From Bradyrhizobium sp. 199 (lineage in GTDB: Bacteria > Pseudomonadota > Alphaproteobacteria > Rhizobiales > Xanthobacteraceae), in assembly GCF_023073355.1 (NCBI RefSeq), contig NZ_JADPJI010000005.1, positions 1,674,001-1,738,000 on the forward strand: a stretch of DNA of 64,000 nt, written 5' to 3'. Each line of letters begins with the position of its first letter. Positions within the stretch are counted from its first letter, which is position 1. A program made the position numbers and the translations under genes. The notes below the pieces were generated by a model that was given only the letters and a program-made list of their open reading frames with translations, searched no databases and was not told the origin of the DNA. This document shows, piece after piece, positions 43,731-53,320 of this stretch.

Positions 43731-46700
43731 TCAGCGCGCCCCTCGCGCGAGGCTGCAGCCACTCGATAGCTGACGCGGCGAGCCGGTCGAGCCATCGTTG
43801 GACTGCGACGGGAATTCCTCGAACGGCGTGTTCTGCTTGCCGGTGTTGAACTCGAAGATCTTGCGGAACATACCCGGCATCATGGCCGAGACCGGATTGA
43901 CGCGCATCACGGGTGCGGCCGGCGTGCCGACGACCTCGTAGGTCACGCCGATCAGTCCCTCTTTATCGCCGCCACCCAGGAACAGCCCGAGTACCGGAAT
44001 CTGTCCGAACATGTTGTTCAAGCCATACATCGGCACGAAGGTGCCGCTCATGCAGACCTGGTTGCCGGGATAGTCGATCGAGCCCTCGATGGTGGCGCCG
44101 ATCATCGGGCCCTTGACCACGCCGTCGCGGATCGTGAGCGAGCCGTTCTGCCGCGTGAATTCGGCGCGAAGCGCGCTAAAGGAGACACCGCTGCCGGTGC
44201 CGTTGGGCGCGCCCGCGGCGACGCGTTCGAGCTGCGCCTCACCCTTCACGGTGAAGTCGCGGACGTTGATGAGGCCCTCGCGCGAGGTGTTCGGCTCCGA
44301 CGACGGCGGCTCCATCGCCACCACCATCTGGCCGCCGACTGCCTTGGTATAGGTGTCGGTGAAGCGCAGCAGCGCGCCGGCATCGTTGGTCTGGAGGTAG
44401 ATCACCTCGCGGCTGCCCTGCGCACGCCCGCCGCGCAGATCGGCCGCCACCGGCGTATCCCGGCCGATCTTGCCGCTCAGGGTAAGGGCCTTGATGGCGC
44501 CGTTGCGCTTCGACATCTTGGCATCGACGCTGCGCATCGCCTCGCCGTTGAAACCCGCGATGGCACCGAGCTTCACGTCGATGTCGAAATCGACGTTCTT
44601 CATCTTGCTCTTGGAATCGTCCTTGGAATTGCCTGAAATCGCCGACTTCAGGAAGCCGCGGCCATCGAACACGTCGCCGCGCATGGTGCCCCTGATGACG
44701 CCGTCCTGACCCCGCTCAGCCTTCAATGAGGTTTTGTCGCCGTCAGACGGCGAATAGGTCGGGAAGTTCACGTTGATGAGGTCGCCGTTGGCATCGACCT
44801 CGAGCGACCCCTTGATCGAGGCGCCGCCGCCTTCGATGACGATGTCCTCCAGACGGGTCGATTGCGCCGTCGGCACCACCTTGAAGCTGGCCTTGCCTGA
44901 TTTGCCCGGCAGCTTGAGCCAGCCCGGCAGGATATTGTCGAGCTTGACCGACGTCAGGTCAGCCTCGACGCCGAGCTTCGTCGTCTGGTCGGGACCGCCG
45001 GCGATCTTGCCCGACAGCTTGATCGGCAACGATCCGCTGACGGCGGGACCAAGATCGAATCCCAACCGCGCCCGGCCGGCATCGTCCAGCGTCGCCTGCA
45101 GCCTGACATCAGCATCGCCTTCGGCCGGCTTGCGGTAGTCGAGCGAGGCCGCCTGGCCGTTGATCTTGACGTCGCCCTTGACCTGATAGCCCTGATTACT
45201 CGCGACGATCTTGAGGCTGTTGGCCTCCAGCTTCTGGTTCATCACCAGCTTGTCGGCTGAGAAGCCGTTGAGGTCGGCCGTGACGGCATAGGTCGTGTCA
45301 GACTTGGTCAGCTCGCCCTTGACCGGCAGGCCGAGCTGGATGTTCGCCGTGAACGTCCCCTTGCTGGTGTTGGGGTCGATCAGGGTCGACGACAGGTCGC
45401 TCAAGCGATCGTTGGAGAGCATTTCGGCTGCAGCGGGCACGGGTCCTTCGACGCGGAATCTGGTCCGCGAGGGCGAGGGTTTCGGCGCCATATCCGGCAC
45501 TTCGAAGACGAAATCGGAAATCGTGACCTTGCGGCCGGTGGGCGTGTCGGCAATGCCCTGGCCGATATTCACGGTCGCGGTGCGGCCGGTCACGCGCGCC
45601 TTCAAATCGGCATCGTGCACGACGGGCATGCCGTCCACGGGACGGACCGCGACGCCGCTCGCCACGATGTTGACAGACAGGCCGTCATCGGGAATGGGCG
45701 GGCCCTTGCGCGGGAGATTCTTGGTCGGCGAATTGATGCCGATCTCGATGCGCTGAAGCGTACCGCGCTCGATCCGCTCGATCACCCATTCACGCAATTC
45801 GGGAACGACGAGCGTCGGCCACATCCGCTTCAGCGCGGAGGCCGACATCGGCGTTCCCGCAAAACCCAGCGTCAACCGCGGCTCGCCCGAATAGTCGATG
45901 GCACCGGTGCCGGCGACGCCGATCTCGCCGTTGCTGACGTCGGCCTGCGTCAGCAGGAAGCGCTTGTGATCCGTGTCGAAACGGAAGCCGATCGCGATGC
46001 GGTTAAAGACGAGCGGCGGCTCGTTGTCGATGCCGCCGAGCAGGATCGAACCACCGCTGAAGCCGAGCTGCCAGTCATTGACGGTGCCGTTGGGCGGCTC
46101 GAGATGGGCCAGAAGCGTCAGGCGGTTCGCGCCCGCCAGGATCTTGAACGGCGCGACGAGCACCCGGCGATTGGCGTCCCACTCGAGGTTGATCTCGGCC
46201 TGGTCGATCGCCATTGGATAGTCTGGCGAATCGGTATCGATGATACTGCCGGCGCCGACCGCGATCTTGCCGCGGAAGAATGTCGGCACGCCGTCGCGGC
46301 CGAGCTCGCCCTTGAGCTCACCCGTCAGCGGCAGATCGGCTGTATACGTGAGGTCCTTGACCCGCAGTGCCAAGAGGATGTTGGAGGTCGAGACCTTGTC
46401 GGCCTTGATATCGAGCGAGCGCACGCCGTTCTCGGCCGGCCCGATCGTGGCACGCAGCATCCACGGGCGCGCGCCCTCCTCGCCGAGGCTCAGCGTGACG
46501 CCACCGCGGCTCGGACGGCGCAGGCTGAGCGTGATGTTCTCAAACGACCATTTGCTGCCGCGCTGCTGATCGTCGACGATCAGATTGCCGTTCTTCAAAC
46601 CGATCTCGTTGAGGTTCTGGCCGTCGAGACCGGTCATGCTCAGACTGTCGAGCCAGTCGAGGCCCTGAAGGATGCCGCTCTGTGCGGTCGCCTGGGGGGC

Positions 46701-47573
46701 GGCCTGGGCTGCGTCGGGGCCCGCAGGCTGTGGGGCAAATGGCGGCGGCGGGACGCCGTTGCGCGGGAATGTCGGCGGCAGGCCCGCATCCTTCTTCGAG
46801 GCGACGCCGGTTGCCAGCGGCTTTGCGGTATCGCCAGCGGATACGGTGACAGTGCCGTCGGGCGCGATGCGGATCGCGAGTTCGGCATCAACGAGATTGA
46901 GGCTTTCCGCACGCAGATGCCCCATCAGCAGGCCCGCACCCGACAGCTTCACCTCGGCCTTCGGCGCGCTGGCGACGATGGCGTGATCGCGGTCGCGCAC
47001 GATGATGTCACGGATGCGGACGGCGATGCGGATCCGCCCGGCCCGCTCGATCTGGGTGCCTCCGATCTCGACTGTGTTGCCGTGACCGATATTGTCCTCG
47101 ATCGCAGCCGCCAGCCAAGGCGTTGCGATCTCGAGATTGATGGGACCGGCACCGAGGCGCCACCACAGCGCACCGAAACAAGCGACGAAGATGACCGCGA
47201 GCGTGCCGACCACGAGGACGAAACGCTTCAGCCAGCGATCGGCGGCCAACCAGCGGCGCATCGCCCCGAACCCGTCACCGAAGCGATGAAGACCCGAATT
47301 GGAACGCGACAACAGCCGCCGCGCGCGGTTGCCCGCGGCCGCCTCCTGATCCGGGTCCCAATCGGCGTCGTCCCATTCCTGCGGCTGTTGCTCACCGCCG
47401 CGCCGATTGAAGTCCCGGTTGTAATCCTGGGGCGACTTATTCCTTGCCATTGCCTCTCGATACAGGCGCCCGTCATTGAATTGAGCGCCGCCGGGTCCGC
47501 GGCCGTCCACGGGACGCGAAGCCCCCTGGACCGGCACTGCAGCCATACCTCGAATATTCCTGCTGTTCGTCAT
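43731..47573 (-). CDS. AsmA/YhdP-like envelope protein
   Basis: A 1280-residue protein with a single transmembrane helix near residues 104-124 (FVLVVGTLAVIFVACFGALWW) and a long periplasmic part, an AsmA-like domain (IEDNIGHGNTVEIGGTQIER, EVKLSGAGLLMGHLRAESLNL) plus the C-terminal AsmA_2 region (KGPMIGATIEGSIDYPGNQVCMSGTFVPMYGLNNMFGQIPVLG). This is the TamB/YhdP/AsmA group that bridges the envelope and transports phospholipid. The cytoplasmic N-terminus is Gln/Asp/Arg-rich. The start is uncertain: ATG 47573 or the later ATG at residue 42 (MARNKSPQDYN). Confidence 0.88.
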   Translation of the reverse strand: MTNSRNIRGMAAVPVQGASRPVDGRGPGGAQFNDGRLYREAMARNKSPQDYNRDFNRRGGEQQPQEWDDADWDPDQEAAAGNRARRLLSRSNSGLHRFGDGFGAMRRWLAADRWLKRFVLVVGTLAVIFVACFGALWWRLGAGPINLEIATPWLAAAIEDNIGHGNTVEIGGTQIERAGRIRIAVRIRDIIVRDRDHAIVASAPKAEVKLSGAGLLMGHLRAESLNLVDAELAIRIAPDGTVTVSAGDTAKPLATGVASKKDAGLPPTFPRNGVPPPPFAPQPAGPDAAQAAPQATAQSGILQGLDWLDSLSMTGLDGQNLNEIGLKNGNLIVDDQQRGSKWSFENITLSLRRPSRGGVTLSLGEEGARPWMLRATIGPAENGVRSLDIKADKVSTSNILLALRVKDLTYTADLPLTGELKGELGRDGVPTFFRGKIAVGAGSIIDTDSPDYPMAIDQAEINLEWDANRRVLVAPFKILAGANRLTLLAHLEPPNGTVNDWQLGFSGGSILLGGIDNEPPLVFNRIAIGFRFDTDHKRFLLTQADVSNGEIGVAGTGAIDYSGEPRLTLGFAGTPMSASALKRMWPTLVVPELREWVIERIERGTLQRIEIGINSPTKNLPRKGPPIPDDGLSVNIVASGVAVRPVDGMPVVHDADLKARVTGRTATVNIGQGIADTPTGRKVTISDFVFEVPDMAPKPSPSRTRFRVEGPVPAAAEMLSNDRLSDLSSTLIDPNTSKGTFTANIQLGLPVKGELTKSDTTYAVTADLNGFSADKLVMNQKLEANSLKIVASNQGYQVKGDVKINGQAASLDYRKPAEGDADVRLQATLDDAGRARLGFDLGPAVSGSLPIKLSGKIAGGPDQTTKLGVEADLTSVKLDNILPGWLKLPGKSGKASFKVVPTAQSTRLEDIVIEGGGASIKGSLEVDANGDLINVNFPTYSPSDGDKTSLKAERGQDGVIRGTMRGDVFDGRGFLKSAISGNSKDDSKSKMKNVDFDIDVKLGAIAGFNGEAMRSVDAKMSKRNGAIKALTLSGKIGRDTPVAADLRGGRAQGSREVIYLQTNDAGALLRFTDTYTKAVGGQMVVAMEPPSSEPNTSREGLINVRDFTVKGEAQLERVAAGAPNGTGSGVSFSALRAEFTRQNGSLTIRDGVVKGPMIGATIEGSIDYPGNQVCMSGTFVPMYGLNNMFGQIPVLGLFLGGGDKEGLIGVTYEVVGTPAAPVMRVNPVSAMMPGMFRKIFEFNTGKQNTPFEEFPSQSNDGSTGSPRQLSSGCSLARGAR

Positions 47574-47741
47574 TTCGCCCCGGGAGCGCGTTCAACGAGC
47601 AGTGGGGTAGTGCGTGGAATTCCTTGTAACCATACTCCGGCGTCATCAGACTTGCCCAGCCGAGGGCGCGATTCCGGCTCGCCGGACGAGAGCTGCAATA
47701 CCGTTTCGGTTGACCCGCCGAAAGCGTCGAAAGGAAGGCGT

Positions 47742-48431
47742 ATGTCCAAGAAATCCCGAACGAAATCGTCCAAAACGTCCTCCGGCAGTCCGACGGCTAA
47801 AAAGAAGACCCTGAAAACTTGGACCTCGACTCAAACAAGGTCCGCGACAACGCAGCGGACACCGGCGAGCAAATCAACCGGGAGCTTAGTAAAAGCAGGA
47901 TCACATAAGGCCGCATCGAAACAGTTAAATTCCTCCAAATCAGCATCCGCCCCCGCGAGCGCGAAATCAGGCCTGGCCGAGGGCGCCAAGGCCCCTGCCT
48001 TCCGCTTGCCCGGCGACGGCGGCGAGGTCGTCACCCTGGCCGACTATGCCGGCCAAAAGCTGGTCCTGTTCTTCTACCCCCGCGCGGACACGCCGGGCTG
48101 CACCCGTGAAGCGATCGACTTCACCCGTCTGGCCAGCGCCTTCGCGGCGGCCGGCACCGCCGTGCTGGGGATCTCCGCCGATCCGTTAAAGGCCCAGCAG
48201 AAGTTCCGCGACAAGCACGGTCTCGGTGTCCCGCTGCTTTCGGACGAGCAACACGAGATGCTGGAAGCCTATGGCGCTTGGGGCGAAAAGTCCATGTACG
48301 GCAAGAGCTTCCTAGGAATTCTTCGTACCACGGTGCTGATCGGGGCTGATGGTAAAGTGGCCAAGGTCTGGCGCAATGTCCGGGTCGACGGGCATGCCGA
48401 CGCGGTGCTGGAAGCGGCAAGAAGTCTTTAA
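47742..48431 (+). CDS. bcp: Thioredoxin-dependent peroxiredoxin (Bcp type)
   Basis: A 229-residue peroxiredoxin of the Bcp/PrxQ group. The peroxidatic Cys is C120 in FFYPRADTPGCTREAIDF; the resolving Cys five residues later in typical Bcp is replaced (EAIDF), so this is a 1-Cys form. The first 75 residues are a Lys/Ser/Thr/Ala-rich, low-complexity extension absent from most Bcp, probably disordered. ATG 47742 follows AAGGAAGG. The enzyme reduces peroxides with an external thiol. Confidence 0.9.
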   Translation: MSKKSRTKSSKTSSGSPTAKKKTLKTWTSTQTRSATTQRTPASKSTGSLVKAGSHKAASKQLNSSKSASAPASAKSGLAEGAKAPAFRLPGDGGEVVTLADYAGQKLVLFFYPRADTPGCTREAIDFTRLASAFAAAGTAVLGISADPLKAQQKFRDKHGLGVPLLSDEQHEMLEAYGAWGEKSMYGKSFLGILRTTVLIGADGKVAKVWRNVRVDGHADAVLEAARSL

Positions 48432-48542
48432 CCAGTCCTTTAAGTTCGCATCTTCCCATTTCCGGAAAATTAACCATGACCGGCCCAGATTGCTGCGACA
48501 GTTAGGGCCGTACGGACTCATCCGACCGGCGCGGGAGTGCCG

Positions 48543-49895
48543 ATGTCGAAAAGTTCTGCCCAATTTTCGCAGTACCCCCAGCATCATCCTCACGACCACG
48601 GACGGGCCTTCCAACGCCGGCCCGGCGTCGCGGCAGCCGTAGCGATCCCCCTTCCCGCGACCGACGACGCCTACACCATCGTCCACGCCGGCAAGCAGGT
48701 CCGCTTCGGGCCCGTGGTGTTCTGGATCGTGGTCGGTACGGTGGTGCTGCTCGGGCTCTGGTCGGCGGCGACCGCCACTTATTTTGCTTTCCGTGACGAC
48801 GTCCTGACCCGGCTGATCGCACGCCAGGCCGAGATGCAATACGCCTATGAGGACCGCATTGCCGAACTGCGCGCCAAGGTCGACCGCACCACCAGCCGCC
48901 AGCTGCTCGACCAGGAACAGTTCGACCAGAAACTCGACCAGATCATGAAGCGCCAGACGGCGCTGGAGTCCCGGGCGACGGCGCTTGGGGCCATGCCCGA
49001 CGTGACCGGCTCAATTCCCCGCGCGACTCCGCAGCGCGGGGAATCGAGCCAGATCGCGCCAAAGCCCTCGCCGATCAGCGACACCGTAATCTTCGTGGCG
49101 CCGCCGGACCGTGAGGCGCGGCTCGAATCGCGTGCGCCGGCCGCAGCGGCTCCGCCGACTAACCAATTCGCCAAGAACCAGGGCTTCGACAACGTGTTGG
49201 TCCGGCTCACGACCTCGCTCGATCAGGTCGAGCGTCGCCAGATCGCGGCGCTCAGCGCCGTCGAGGAAGGCATGGATTCGCGCATGCGCCGGATGCGCGG
49301 CGTGGTCAGCGATCTCGGCCTCAATCTCGCCAATCTCGAAGCCGCTGTGCCGCGCACCCCGATGGGCGGCCCTTTCGTCCCCGTCAAACTGACGGCCAAT
49401 GCCGGACCGTTCGAGAAGCAGCTCAACCGCATCAACATCACGCGGGCCGAGATGGACCGTCTCAACCGCACGCTGGCGCTGGTGCCCTACCGCAAACCCG
49501 TCATCGGCGAAGTCGAGTTCACCTCTGGCTTTGGCGTCCGCAGCGATCCCTTCCTTGGAAGGCCCGCGATGCATACCGGGCTCGACTTCCGCGCCGCCAC
49601 CGGCGATCCGGTTCGCGTCACCGCCTACGGCAAGGTTGTTTCGGCCGGCTCGTCCGGCGGTTACGGCCGCATGGTCGAGGTCGACCACGGCAACGGGCTT
49701 TCGACCCGCTACGGCCATCTCTCAGAGATCAACGTCAAGGTCGGCGAGATCGTGAAGATCGGCCAGGTCATCGGCCTCGTGGGATCGACCGGTCGCTCCA
49801 CCGGGCCGCATCTACACTACGAGACCCGCATCGAGGGCGAAGCGGTCGATCCGCAGAAGTTCTTGCGCGCCGGCGTGCGCCTCAGCGCGGGCTAA
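48543..49895 (+). CDS. M23 family peptidoglycan endopeptidase
   Basis: A 450-residue membrane-anchored LytM-type metallopeptidase. A single transmembrane helix lies near residues 58-83 (FGPVVFWIVVGTVVLLGLWSAATATY), followed by a coiled-coil region (QAEMQYAYEDRIAELRAKVDR). The C-terminal M23 domain has GFGVRSDPF, H344 and Asp in HTGLDFRA, and H423-x-H425 in GPHLHYETR, so zinc binding is intact and it should cleave cross-links or activate amidases. ATG 48543 behind GGGAG is chosen; a GTG two codons earlier is possible. Its TAA stop is supplied by a dispersed repeat. Confidence 0.9.
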   Translation: MSKSSAQFSQYPQHHPHDHGRAFQRRPGVAAAVAIPLPATDDAYTIVHAGKQVRFGPVVFWIVVGTVVLLGLWSAATATYFAFRDDVLTRLIARQAEMQYAYEDRIAELRAKVDRTTSRQLLDQEQFDQKLDQIMKRQTALESRATALGAMPDVTGSIPRATPQRGESSQIAPKPSPISDTVIFVAPPDREARLESRAPAAAAPPTNQFAKNQGFDNVLVRLTTSLDQVERRQIAALSAVEEGMDSRMRRMRGVVSDLGLNLANLEAAVPRTPMGGPFVPVKLTANAGPFEKQLNRINITRAEMDRLNRTLALVPYRKPVIGEVEFTSGFGVRSDPFLGRPAMHTGLDFRAATGDPVRVTAYGKVVSAGSSGGYGRMVEVDHGNGLSTRYGHLSEINVKVGEIVKIGQVIGLVGSTGRSTGPHLHYETRIEGEAVDPQKFLRAGVRLSAG

Positions 49896-49996
49896 AGCGC
49901 GATGCGACTAGGATGAATCGCCATCGCGCTTTAGGTTGTTGTTTAAGCATGATCTTTTCGGAAAACCGCTGCGCACTTTTCCGGATCATGCTTTAG
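49892..49996 (+). repeat. ~105-bp dispersed repeat, copy A
   Basis: The element begins CTAAAGCGCGATGCGACTAG, has a GATGAATCGCCATCGCGCTT half-palindrome, then GTTTAAGCATGATCTTTTCG, GAAAACCGCTGCGCACTTTT and ends CCGGATCATGCTTTAG. Copy B at 57664-57766 is the same sequence in inverted orientation with about five differences. Both halves form stems (AGCATGATC...GATCATGCT and GCGATG...CATCGC). The first bases provide the TAA of the M23 gene. This sequence is a common bradyrhizobial dispersed repeat. Confidence 0.85.
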
Positions 49997-50017
49997 CGCC
50001 GGCTCACAGCGCCCCAT

Positions 50018-51253
50018 TCACTGGCTGCGCTCGTGGCCGACCTCCCCGGTGATGACGTCGCCGAACAGCTCCCAGGCCTGCCCGTTGAAGCGCATCAGCT
50101 GCATCTGCTCGATCGGGAAATAATCGTCCGGCGAGGTGTTGACCATGATGCCGGGTAGCATCAGGTCGGTGTGAAAATCCTTCAGGTTCGCGGCCTGTTT
50201 CATGACGTTCTCACGGGTGAGATTGTCGCCGCACTGTTTCAACACCTGCGCCATAGCCTCGGCCTGGACATAGCCATAGACGTTGTTGGAATTGGCCTTG
50301 TCTCCATCAGGGTAATACTTGTCCATGAACGCGCGCCAATTCACCACGGCGGGATCCTTGTCCCAGGTCGGATCAGTCGGGTCTTTCAGATAGACCGTCG
50401 AGATGATGTCCTTGGAATAGTCGAGCCCCGCGGGCTTGAGCACCGAGGCAACCGACGTCGCGGTGTTGGCCAGGAAGAACTTCGGCTTCCAGCCCAGCTC
50501 GCCCACTTTCCGGATCGCCTGCGCCGAGCCTTTCGGCGCGGCCCATGAGAAGAAGACGTCGGCGCCGGAATCGTGCAGTGCGACGATCTGCGAGTCGACG
50601 GAGGGGTCGCTGACCTCGTAGGATTTGTCGGCGATGATCATGCCGGCCTTGTCGCCGAGCCCGTCCTTGAGACCCTTGAACTGGTCTTTGCCGGCGTCGT
50701 CGTTCTGCCAGAGCACGGCGATCTTGCTGTTCGGAAACTTGTCACGGATATATTTCGCGTAGATGCGCCCCTCGCTCTGGTAGTTGGGCTGGAATCCCAT
50801 CGTCCACGGAAAGTTCTTGGGATCACCGAACTTGGTCCCTCCGGAGGCGACGAACAGCTGCGGCACCTTCTTGGCGTTCATGTATTTCATGATTGCGGAG
50901 TTCGAGGGCGTGCCGAGCGACTGGAAGATCAGCAACACCTCGTCGCTCTCGACCAGCTTGCGCGCTTGCTCGATCGCCTTCGGCGGCGAATAAGCGTCGT
51001 CATAACTGATGAAATTGATCTTGCGGCCGTTGATGCCGCCCTGATCGTTGATCATCCTGAAATAGGCGGCCTCGGTCTTGCCGATCACACCATAGGACGA
51101 CGCCGGCCCGCTATAGGGCATGATGTTGCCGATCTTGATTTCGGTGTCGCTTGCGCCGGGGTCGTATTTCTTCTGCGCCAGAGCCGATGTTGTAGCCAAC
51201 ACTGCGGCAGCAAGCATGGCGAGGGTTGCAAGTTTATTGCGACGACCTGGCAT
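50018..51253 (-). CDS. ABC transporter substrate-binding protein, branched-chain amino-acid type
   Basis: A 411-residue periplasmic binding protein (LivJ/HAAT family). The signal peptide is MPGRRNKLATLAMLAAAVLATTSALAQ. The mature protein starts KKYDPGASDTEIKIGNIMPYSGPASSYGVIG and contains the typical GGINGRKINFISYDD and VPQLFVASGGTKF segments. ATG 51253 follows GGGAGA. The cognate permease and ATPase genes are not adjacent, so it is an orphan. Members bind branched amino acids, amides, urea or aromatic acids; the ligand here is unknown. Confidence 0.9.
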   Translation of the reverse strand: MPGRRNKLATLAMLAAAVLATTSALAQKKYDPGASDTEIKIGNIMPYSGPASSYGVIGKTEAAYFRMINDQGGINGRKINFISYDDAYSPPKAIEQARKLVESDEVLLIFQSLGTPSNSAIMKYMNAKKVPQLFVASGGTKFGDPKNFPWTMGFQPNYQSEGRIYAKYIRDKFPNSKIAVLWQNDDAGKDQFKGLKDGLGDKAGMIIADKSYEVSDPSVDSQIVALHDSGADVFFSWAAPKGSAQAIRKVGELGWKPKFFLANTATSVASVLKPAGLDYSKDIISTVYLKDPTDPTWDKDPAVVNWRAFMDKYYPDGDKANSNNVYGYVQAEAMAQVLKQCGDNLTRENVMKQAANLKDFHTDLMLPGIMVNTSPDDYFPIEQMQLMRFNGQAWELFGDVITGEVGHERSQ

Positions 51254-51480
51254 CGTTCTCTCCCTGAGTTTTGTAGTCTTGTTTGCGGAGAGTGTCGCAA
51301 TGCCGCATGCGGGTGGCAAGCACCACGATTTTCCGCACCGTGAAACCAGCGACCATCAGACGCGGTGGAACTCGACAGCGGATTCGAAGGAACCGTCCAG
51401 ATCACGTCCTGATCGGATCCCGGTCCGCCTTGATTAACATCGTTCCTTTTGTTGCCGGCGGACCCGAGCGAAACTCGACA

Positions 51481-51505
51481 GGAACGCTCATTTACTCAAG
51501 GGGTT
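51481..51505 (+). promoter_or_regulatory. Candidate EcfG general-stress promoter
   Basis: GGAAC (51481-51485), 16 bases, then GGTT (51502-51505). The alphaproteobacterial EcfG consensus is GGAAC-N16/17-CGTT, so only one core base differs. It lies 46 bases before the ATG of the amidotransferase gene, the right distance for a promoter with a short leader. This is a motif match only. Confidence 0.5.
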
Positions 51506-51550
51506 ATCGCACGCAATACGAACTTAGGCAGTGCGGAGCTCGAGAGCTGG

Positions 51551-53320
51551 ATGTGTGGAATTTGCGGTGAAATAAGGCTTCGGGACGACGTCTCGCTCCC
51601 GGGGCTGTCGCGCATGACGCGCTCGATGGAGGCAAGAGGACCGGACGCAACCGGGATATTCGTGCAGGGCCCGATCGGCTTCGGACATCGACGGTTGAGC
51701 ATCCTCGACCTCGCGCCGGCCTCGCAGCAGCCGATGCTCGACAACGAACTCGGGCTCGGCCTGGTCTTCAATGGATGTATCTACAATTTTCGCGAGCTGA
51801 AGTCCGAGCTTCGGCAGCTGGGTTATCGCTTCTTCTCCGAAGGCGACACCGAGGTCATTCTCAAGGCTTATCACGCCTGGGGCGCGGACTGCGTCCGCCG
51901 GTTCAAGGGGATGTTTGCGTTTGCGTTGTGGGAGCGCGACACCGGGCGTGTGATGCTTGCGCGCGATCGCCTCGGCATCAAGCCGCTCTACTACACTGAA
52001 GGCGCGTCTTTCTTCCGGTTCGCGTCCACACTGCCGGCGCTGCTTGCGGCCGGCGACGTCGACACCTCGCTCGATCCGGTGGGGTTGCACCACTTCTTCA
52101 GTTTCCATGGTGCGGTGCCGCCGCCGCGAACGGTTCTCAAAGGCGTCAAGAAGCTCGAGCCCGCCACGATCCTGACCATCCAGCCGGACGGCACGCGAAC
52201 CAGCCAGAAGTACTGGAGCTTCACCGTCGGCGCCTCCTCGGACGGCCCCCGGATGACGGAGCAGGAATGGGCTGATGCCGTTGCGGATGTCATGCGGGCA
52301 GCTGTCGAACGTCGCCTGGTCTCCGATGTGCCCGTCGGCGTACTCCTGTCAGGCGGCGTCGACAGCTCGCTGATCGTCTCGTTGCTGGCCGAACTCGGTC
52401 ACGAAGATATCCGGACGTTCTCGATCGGCTTCGACAGCATCGGCCGGCATTCCGGCGACGAGTTCGTCTATTCCGATCTCATCGCCAGCAGGTTTGGCAC
52501 CAGACACGAGCAAATCCGGATCGATGGGACGCGCGCCCTCGACGTGCTGCCGGACACGATTCGCTCAATGTCGGAGCCGATGGTGAGCCATGACGCTGTC
52601 GCGTTCCACCTGCTCTCGGAGGAAGTCTCGAAACGCGTGAAAGTCGTGCAAAGCGGCCAGGGCGCCGACGAGATCTTCGGAGGCTATAGCTGGTATCCTT
52701 CTTTCCTGACCACCAATGATGCGGCCGAGCAGTATCAGAGCGCATATTTCGACTGGAAGCATAGCGACCTGGAAAACCTGCTGACGGACGAAGTCATCTC
52801 GGAAGACTTCAGCAGGGAGTTCGTCGACTCCTTTTTCGCCAAGACGAACGCGGTGTCTGCCGTCGACAAGGCGCTTCAGATCGACGCGGAAATCATGCTT
52901 GTCGACGATCCCGTCAAACGGGTCGACAATATGACGATGGCGTTCGGCTTGGAGGCCCGCGTGCCTTTCCTCGACCATGAGGTGGTGGAATTGGCGTCCC
53001 GGATGCCGGCCCGCCTGAAGGTGAACGACGGCGGCAAGTACATCCTCAAGGAGATGTCACGGCGCTATTTGCCGAGCGAGATCATCGACCGACCGAAAGG
53101 ATATTTTCCGGTGCCGTCCTTGCGGTATCTGCGCGGTCCTTTCAAGGACTACGTTCGGGACATTCTGACGTCGCGCCAAGCCTCGGAGCGAGGACTGTAC
53201 CGGGCTGGTTTCGTCCATCACATGCTCGAAAATCCCGAAGCCGAGATGAGCCCCAAAGGGCATTCCCGGCTCTGGCAGGCGGCCCTCCTGGAAGCATGGT
53301 TGCAGGCACATGCAATTTGA
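51551..53320 (+). CDS. NAGGN-type glutamine amidotransferase (asparagine-synthetase family)
   Basis: A 589-residue class II amidotransferase. Cys 2 of MCGICGEIRL is the glutaminase nucleophile; RGPDATG and FNGCIYNFREL follow; the synthetase domain has the PP-loop SGGVDSS at 267-273. Several long stretches (ELGLGLVFNGCIYNF, DTEVILKAYHAWGADCV, MSEPMVSHDAVAFHLLSEEV, KVVQSGQGADEIFGGY, MLVDDPVKRVDNMTMAFGLE) match, as far as I recall the family, N-acetylglutaminylglutamine amidotransferase (asnO of rhizobia and pseudomonads) better than plain AsnB. ATG 51551 restores Cys 2. Instead of the usual ngg partner, the next gene, overlapping by 11 bases, is a GCS2-type ligase. It should make a C-terminal amide. 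Confidence 0.82.
   Translation: MCGICGEIRLRDDVSLPGLSRMTRSMEARGPDATGIFVQGPIGFGHRRLSILDLAPASQQPMLDNELGLGLVFNGCIYNFRELKSELRQLGYRFFSEGDTEVILKAYHAWGADCVRRFKGMFAFALWERDTGRVMLARDRLGIKPLYYTEGASFFRFASTLPALLAAGDVDTSLDPVGLHHFFSFHGAVPPPRTVLKGVKKLEPATILTIQPDGTRTSQKYWSFTVGASSDGPRMTEQEWADAVADVMRAAVERRLVSDVPVGVLLSGGVDSSLIVSLLAELGHEDIRTFSIGFDSIGRHSGDEFVYSDLIASRFGTRHEQIRIDGTRALDVLPDTIRSMSEPMVSHDAVAFHLLSEEVSKRVKVVQSGQGADEIFGGYSWYPSFLTTNDAAEQYQSAYFDWKHSDLENLLTDEVISEDFSREFVDSFFAKTNAVSAVDKALQIDAEIMLVDDPVKRVDNMTMAFGLEARVPFLDHEVVELASRMPARLKVNDGGKYILKEMSRRYLPSEIIDRPKGYFPVPSLRYLRGPFKDYVRDILTSRQASERGLYRAGFVHHMLENPEAEMSPKGHSRLWQAALLEAWLQAHAI

Noticed and set aside
45615..47741. Upstream two thirds of the frame that ends with the peroxiredoxin
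   Set aside because: It lies antisense to the asmA-like gene; only the part from ATG 47742, with its own ribosome-binding site, encodes peroxiredoxin.
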